This document shows, piece after piece, positions 58,370 through 64,000 of a stretch of 64,000 nucleotides of DNA. Location of the stretch: positions 7,370,167 through 7,434,166 of the forward strand of contig OY811974.1 in NCBI GenBank assembly GCA_963681505.1. Reading direction: 5' to 3'. Position 1 is the stretch's first letter, and each line of letters begins with the position of its first letter. The notes beneath the pieces are model-generated. The model saw nothing but the letters and a program-made list of their open reading frames with translations. It did no database searches and was not told the origin of the DNA. The translations under genes and the position numbers were made by a program. The DNA is from Eunapius fragilis (taxonomy: Eukaryota; Porifera; Demospongiae; Spongillida; Spongillidae).

Positions 58370-59084
58370 CGATTGACGAATAAAACGCGGACAAATGACG
58401 GACAAGTTGAGCGCGCGTTAAAGGAATTTTTTAATTACTCGCAATTAACTACAGTATGACGTAGGCGCAAGGCTGAATATGAACAGGCCATCCGTGTGTA
58501 CCGGTAAATCCTTTTGCACGACTTGATGAGAACGCGAAGCGCGAGAAAGGTGCGCAAAATGGTGGCCCCTCCTCCGCACCCACACAAAAAAATGGCTCGT
58601 CGTATCGCCGTAACCATTAACGCTAGCGCGTACCTGTTTCAACATTCCTGGAAAGAAATGGTGTTCTAATGAACTGCATGCTGCAGCGCTAGAGATTATG
58701 ACAATACACTCGTTCATAGACGAGCCTTTGTTTTTGGTGGGGCTTACAAGGAGGGGGGGGGGGGGGGGGGGGGGGGGGCTTTTTAAAAAAGGTACACCCT
58801 TACTTATTTTAAACCACACAGCAGCTACCCACCAAATTTCGGTTTTCGGTATACATCCCAGCAGTATCCATATAAGGCATAGAGCCGTAAGCGGAGAGAC
58901 CCCCCCGTGCTCCCACCTCCATGTATATGTACAAACCCCGGCCCTCTATAATCCTGCATGATATGAATAAACGTCGCGTCTGAGACGTGCATGGTGCCGC
59001 ATTTGCTACTTCTTATGATATATTTGCTCGCGTTAATTAGCGTAGTGATAAGTAAAGAAAACATGAAACACACAGAGACCCTGC
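58370..59084. other. BEN-B upstream region
   Basis: Likely promoter region for BEN-B (minus). Contains G26 at 58753-58778. ORFs on either strand have no domain. Confidence 0.4.
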
Positions 59085-59223
59085 AATTCAACAACCGTAA
59101 TAACAACCGTACCGAAATAAAAGCATGTTACGGTCCAGCTTGCAACCGTACTCCGGTCGGATTATAACCGGATTCGGACTCCGTTACGCTTCTGGTACGG
59201 CTAAATTTTATTGTCCCATACTG

Positions 59224-59649
59224 TATATAATCATGGCACTAGTAAGACGAATATTCTTTCATCTTACATGCAGTACAGTATACGCTGTGGTTTAATGCTG
59301 TATATACTGTAGGTTATGAATTAAATACCCCTGAGCTTATTGGAGGGAACGAGCTTTTAAAATGGTGTGCTTATAAGGAGGGCAGACTGTACTTATAAAT
59401 CTAAGTACTAGTGGTAACTCATTACTGATTAGCTGAGTCAACTTGGCCATAGCCCAGCCCCAGGTTGGCGACACGTGTGTGTGATGGCACCCTTCCCACG
59501 GCGAGGGCCTGGGAAAGGTCCCGTGCCCAATGGAGGCAAGGACGCACGTCAGCTTCGAACACACACCCAAAAGTTGGAGGATTTAAGTTGATTGCACAGA
59601 TCGGTATACATGTACATGTATACACAGTATAAGATGCATTGCAATTGCA
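59224..59649. other. no gene recognised
   Basis: Starts just outside the Tc1 end; CTAAGTACTAGTGGTAACT at about 59400 is shared with 41180. Confidence 0.4.
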
Positions 59650-62340
59650 TACCTACATGTACCAACGGGGTTCACGGAAGCTTGGCTATGGTCTCAGATA
59701 CCGCGGCCAGCTGGCGAGCTGGCGTACGGATATAGGTGAGGAATGCAGCACTGTTCCAACGCCCCAGTGTTTGAATTGTCGAGTCCTCGACACCCGCAAT
59801 TGCGGCTGCTGATACGGAAGCTGTGGCCCGCGTACTGCTCAGGGCGTAACCCCGCATGCGCCAGCACCTTCCGAACTTCAGCGATGAACTTTTCCTTTTG
59901 TAATGGGCTGCCGTCTCTTGTGACAAAGAATGGACCAGGTTCCGTTCCCCTCATGCGGAGAAACGCCAGGCACGCCGTGATGGGGCAGAGAACATTCGAG
60001 GTCTGCCCGATAAATACATCTGCTCCATACCCGTATTGATCACACTTCGAGGTAGAGAGGTGGATCTTCATCATTGTGGGCTTGCCTGGGTGATCGAATG
60101 ATATGTCCTCCCATTTCAGCCGCCCCCCGGGTTCAGGAGCTCGCCTAGCCAGAAGAACCCAAAGAAACAAATACAGGCGGCTGCCCACAGCACTTCGTTG
60201 TGACCTAATTCCCCACTACCCCAATGATCTCGCAGGCGTCGCAGAAGCATTGGGGTGATCGGACGTCTCGTCTTAGAAGGCGTGCCCTTCTGGGATTGGA
60301 ATCAACGAATTCTGGCTTGGATTCTATCGAGTCTCGGGAGGGAGGAGTGACAGCGAGGCTCTGGCATGCCTAGGGCGATCTGGGCGTCACGTACCGCAGC
60401 GAGGTTTTTTTAATTGTCTGTGACAACAGGTTGTCTTTGGCAAGGTAGACCGCGAAGTAACATAATGTATTCTCAGATACAGGGAAAGGGGACACTAACG
60501 TAAAGGTGCTACAGTACTCGTTGAATCGCTTCATTCCGGCTGCGTATGTCCGATGGGTTGACTCTGCGAGGCCTTCTTGAAGAAGAAATGAACATCTTCG
60601 TCCAGGCCTGGGAGAGCCAGTCGAGGTCGGGGGACAACAGGGACCGGATCAGCCGTTCTGGTTGATTGTCGGGGGCGGGGTTGGCGAGCGGTGCCTGTGC
60701 AAAGAAAAGGTCCGTGTTATCGTGTGACAGGGCGTCTGCCACTGTGTTAAGGACTCCGGGGATATGAAGGCAGCGGAGTTGGAAATTAAATGCAGCCTCG
60801 ATGTAGAAGAGACAGCGGAGCATGTGCATCATATGCTCCTCCTAACTGGTTCGCAAGAGCAATGTGGACACCACGACCTGGTTGTCGCACCTACACGTCA
60901 GCCCCTTCCACTGAGCGCCCCAGATTGCGGAGCCAAGGATGATTGGAAGGAGCTCCTTCGCAGCGATGGGCAGATGCACTGCGCTCTCGTCCCATTGCAC
61001 TTGCAGCCAATGAGAACCCCAAAAGGTGCTACAGCCCCACGACCCAGACGCATCAGACACCAGTTCGACCATGGCGGATGGCTGTGCACAGGCGGACATA
61101 AAGCCGACTCTGTTCCATTCCTGAAGAAAGGCATGCCACCACGCCACGTCAGCTTGGAATGCCCTATTCAGCCGGACGAAGCCGCCATGGCCCCGCTGGG
61201 ACCCGCGCCCAGCAGAACTGGAGAGGAGGTTGAGCATGCAGCGCAGGAAAGAGTGCCCAGGTCGAACAACCTTGCAGGCATGATTGAGTAGCCCTATCAA
61301 GGACTCGAGTTCACGTCTTGAGCACGCCTTACGCCCCTCCCACTGTTGCACCATGGATTGTACACGTTCCAGCTTGTCTTTTGGGAGGCTCAGTGTACAA
61401 TTCACTGTGTCTATCTGAATGCCTAGAAATGTCAAGCACGACTTGGGGCCTTCGCATTTTGCAACTGCCAACGGAACTCCCAACTCCTTGCACATCTCAA
61501 CTAGGATGTGCAAATCATCGGCACATCTGGAGGTGCCAGGGGGACCGGCAATCACATAATCATCCAGATAGTGGGCCGTGTAAGCAACTCCCTTCCGCCG
61601 AATGATCCACTCGAGTGAATCGGCTAGCGCATTAAAAATCTTAGGAGCCGATCGCAGACCGAACGGGAGCATACAGTCACAGTACACCTTCCCCTCCCAT
61701 ATGACTCCCAAGAGAGGCCGGTCCAATGGGTGAACTGGGATCAACCTGGGGAGTTACTGGGGAGGATAGGTCCGTAATCACCCACCACATATTGGGCGTG
61801 TGACCTTTTGATATTACGCCAACCGGGTTCAAGTGGATTCCCGCCTTCGAAAGGGGACCGGTGAAACAGCTGAGACTGAGTTCTTTCCGGAGGTATTCAG
61901 AAACCACCGACTCCTGCAGCTTGGCCGATGGCAAGTTCTGCTTGGCCGCTACGAGCCGGGACGACCGATTGAAGCCGATGCGAAACCCGTACGCCAATCC
62001 GTCGAACAGCCAGTTCTTGAAAAGGGGTCCGGGTGTGGGCCCGTTACGGCAACGTGCGAGTTGCACTGACAGCGGTTGAACCAACGCTGAGGGAGCAGCG
62101 GTCCCGATGAGGAATGTGGCCGATTCGCCATCATGCAGCGATGGTAACCCTTGTACGAGGAACATGCACGAGAGAGCTGATGCACTCAGGCACATCAGTT
62201 CCCCAGGAGCACAGACACTGGTACTGATTTGGACACAGCAGCGTCCACATTCAGTGGAACTCCATCTACCACCAGGTCCACATTTGCAAGAGGATGGAGC
62301 ACACTGTCTCCATGTGCACACCGTACATTGATCGCTTCCA
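59650..62340 (-). mobile_element. DIRS/Ngaro-like retroelement fossil
   Basis: Minus-strand order: N-terminal pol region (62321-61750), reverse transcriptase with CMLPFGLRSAPKIFNALADS and the AHYLDDYVIAG box, RNase H-like region (VELVSDASGSWGCS...), then a tyrosine recombinase with GHSFRI (H-x-x-R box). RT-RH followed by a tyrosine recombinase instead of a DDE integrase is diagnostic of DIRS-type elements. It is broken, with a handful of breaks; no gag-like part or terminal repeats are identified. Long intact stretches suggest a fairly young insertion. It ends about 380 bp upstream of BEN-C. Confidence 0.85.
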
Positions 62341-62355
62341 CTGTCACCAGCTTCT

Positions 62356-62723
62356 CAAATACAGTATCGGTCAATAAAAAGTTAACGCTAGGTAGTACTC
62401 TACCTTCGTAACGTAATACCTATGTAGAAAATTATGTTACGTTGCGGAGTAATGTTTTGCGTATTTGCGGTAGTACCTTACGGTGTGCAAGTAGAACATA
62501 CTGTTCAGACAACTAAACATATGTTTCACACTTGTTTGTTTCTTTCCCTGGCCTTAAAGTACCCGCGTTTATACGACACAATGAACCAATCATTTTTAAG
62601 CACGCCAAACGTTCACTGAGGTTCACCTGTTCCTTCTCGAATGCGCGGTTCTTTCGACTATAAATAATAAACTGGAGTGCTACCGCATTAACGATCACAC
62701 CCTACTCCACTACGTCTAATACG
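62356..62723. other. BEN-C upstream region with a Tc1-like end
   Basis: TACAGTATCGGTCAATAAAA (62360) resembles the Tc1-type ends at 42015 and 51561, but no partner end or transposase is seen. The rest (62450-62723) is the probable promoter region of BEN-C. Confidence 0.5.
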
Positions 62724-64000
62724 ATGTCCTTGCGAACAGCACTCAAGGAGACAGGTTGGATTTTTTTTTTCGTCAGTATTGTTCGAGGTCATCTCACATT
62801 CCTTAGAGCTCTACCATCTTTTCCGCTGGCAAAATGAGGACTCGGTGTCAGTTGTCCCCGATAGTGCCGTAGCAATGCTTAGTGAAGGAGGCGTGGGTTG
62901 TTCAGTGAAGTGGGGAAAGAAGCTGTACTACGGCGATGTTGCGGCTTCAGGTACATGTAAAAAAAAACATTACTACCACAAATTACTCAATGATTATAAT
63001 TAGGAACAAAGTGCGCTATGGAACTGGAAGAAGCGCGGTATCTAAGGGCTGTTGCAGTGACTACCGCCCCAGAACGTTATTGCTACTCTACAATCTTCAG
63101 TTGGTAATGTAGCGCGTTTCCTGTACCATCAGGGAATGAATTGTCAGAAGCCACAAATATGGATGCAGCCTCTACACCTAAACGTTAGTTTGTCTTTGAT
63201 GATTAAATTTATTGGTGATGAGTACCTGTGGCACTTTAAAACTATCAGGGAAAACGTTGGCAGTTAAGGCAAAGACTGGAATGGCCAGGGCAAATACAGG
63301 AAGGGCAAAGGCTGGAAAGGCCACGTCAAAGCCCATAGGTAGATATTGCTTAAAGAACTGCATGTTAAACATAGCATTATTTCAGGGAGGATTCTGGACT
63401 ATGGAAGTGGAGCAGATGATGATGTCACATCTGATCCTGAAAGTATGCCTTGGTTCTGTTAATAGTGGAATTAATTTTTCAGTGGCTGATCTAACACCAG
63501 TCACACCCCCTCCACCAGTCACCACACCTCAGCCTCCAACTACACCCCAGCCAACAGCCGCATCTCAGCCACTAGCCACCATACTCCTGCCTCCAGCCAC
63601 TACCCCCCTGCTTCCAGCCACCACACGCCTGCCTCCAGCCACCACATGCCTGCCTCCAGCCACCACACCCCTGCCTCCAGCCACTACACCCCTGCTTCCA
63701 GCCACCACACCCCTGCCTCCAGCCACAACACCCCTGCCTCCAGCCACCACACCCCTGCCTCCAGCCACCACACCCCTGCTTCCAGCCACTGCACCCCTCC
63801 AGCCACCACACCACTGTCTCCAGCTACATGTACATCCCAGACAACAGCTGCGTCCCCACCACAATTACCAGCATGCACCTACACACCACCATTGCCTCAG
63901 TCAATGCTTGACCAGTCTCACCAATGTAAGGCTTTCTATTAGTATCTGGTTGTGATTATCAACCTCACACATTTTCAGCTGAGCCACTACATGCTGTATT
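62724..64000 (+). CDS. BEN-C: BEN-family paralogue, 3' part beyond window
   Basis: Exons 62724-62754 (MSLRTALKET), 62807-62950 (ELYHLFRWQNEDSVSVVPDS...), 63004-63099, 63133-63183, 63249-63338 (Lys-rich: KTLAVKAKTGMARANTGRAK), 63386-63442 (acidic: RILDYGSGADDDVTSDPE) and 63483 to about 63926 join in frame, every junction phase 1 with GT-AG introns. The first two exons, and the Lys-rich exon, correspond to those of BEN-A/BEN-B. The last visible exon encodes Pro/Thr repeats. Within it, near 63790, the repeat lacks four bases compared with its neighbours and the frame shifts: the upstream frame stops at 63955, whereas the other frame continues to a phase-1 donor at CAAT|GTAAGG (63926). So this copy is frameshifted, polymorphic or mis-assembled. 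The BEN-like C-terminus expected from the paralogues would lie outside the window. Confidence 0.7.
63590..63800 (+). repeat. coding 21-bp minisatellite in BEN-C
   Basis: About ten units encoding PPATTPL / LPATTPL; one unit near 63790 is four bases short. Confidence 0.9.

Larger units (their letters stand above)
51563..59223. mobile_element. Tc1-type terminal repeats bracketing 7.66 kb
   Basis: The left end (51563) reads CAGTATTGGACAATAAAATT and the right end, inverted from 59223, reads CAGTATGGGACAATAAAATT; about 30 bp match with one difference, followed on both sides by repeated CGGAGTACGGTTGC-type motifs. TA lies outside each end. Inside are a degenerate Tc1 transposase, a 1.2 kb minisatellite and the intact BEN-B gene. 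Either a Tc1 element that captured BEN-B, or ends of two different copies. Confidence 0.65.

Noticed and set aside
61318-61605. Plus-strand ORFs across 60764-62411
   Set aside because: Antisense shadows of the DIRS-like reverse transcriptase on the minus strand.

Overview
The window looks like animal nuclear DNA, most likely from an early-branching marine invertebrate such as a sponge; this is inferred from style and cannot be proved from the sequence. The evidence is spliced genes with many short GT-AG introns (about 45-70 nt), a HECT ubiquitin ligase, a small family of BEN-domain-like genes, long CA/GT microsatellites, long poly-G runs, and a dense load of eukaryotic transposons (IS3EU-like, Tc1, pogo/Tigger, piggyBac, hAT, foldback elements, tyrosine-recombinase and Ty3 retroelement fossils). 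No prokaryotic operons, rRNA or CRISPR arrays are visible. I saw no tRNA, but a proper scan was not possible.

Layout. 1-1660 is repeat-rich flank. 1667-16848 is a 15.2 kb DNA transposon with a perfect 32-bp terminal inverted repeat, about 540 bp of inverted subterminal repeats at each end, and a matching 6-bp target duplication (CTCTTC). It carries a spliced DDE integrase gene on the minus strand (2609-5697 plus unresolved 5' exons) and an intact seven-exon HECT E3 ubiquitin ligase gene on the plus strand (10598-13409). A tyrosine-recombinase retroelement fossil and a non-LTR RT remnant lie inside it. 16855-33840 is mostly non-autonomous elements: a hAT MITE, a 4.9 kb composite foldback element with nested hairpins, a second foldback element, a TA-flanked MITE and a pogo-like transposase remnant. 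33980-39120 is a GC-richer fossil of a capsid-bearing, Polinton/adintovirus-like element studded with short hairpins. 39370-46620 holds Ty3 fossils joined to OTU-protease-like pieces, present twice.

42717-45314 (minus), 55836-58369 (minus) and 62724 to the window end (plus) are three paralogous genes (here BEN-A, BEN-B, BEN-C). They share a conserved first exon, a conserved W..E.S.SV exon, a lysine-rich exon and, where visible, a BEN-like C-terminus. Nearly all internal exons are symmetric phase 1-1, and each copy has its own expanded repeat in the middle. 46718-51459 is a pogo/Tigger transposase gene split by a piggyBac element. BEN-B lies between Tc1-type terminal repeats (51563-59223), together with a degenerate Tc1 transposase.

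The two most notable systems are the integrase + HECT transposon and the BEN-like family built from shuffled and tandemly duplicated symmetric mini-exons.
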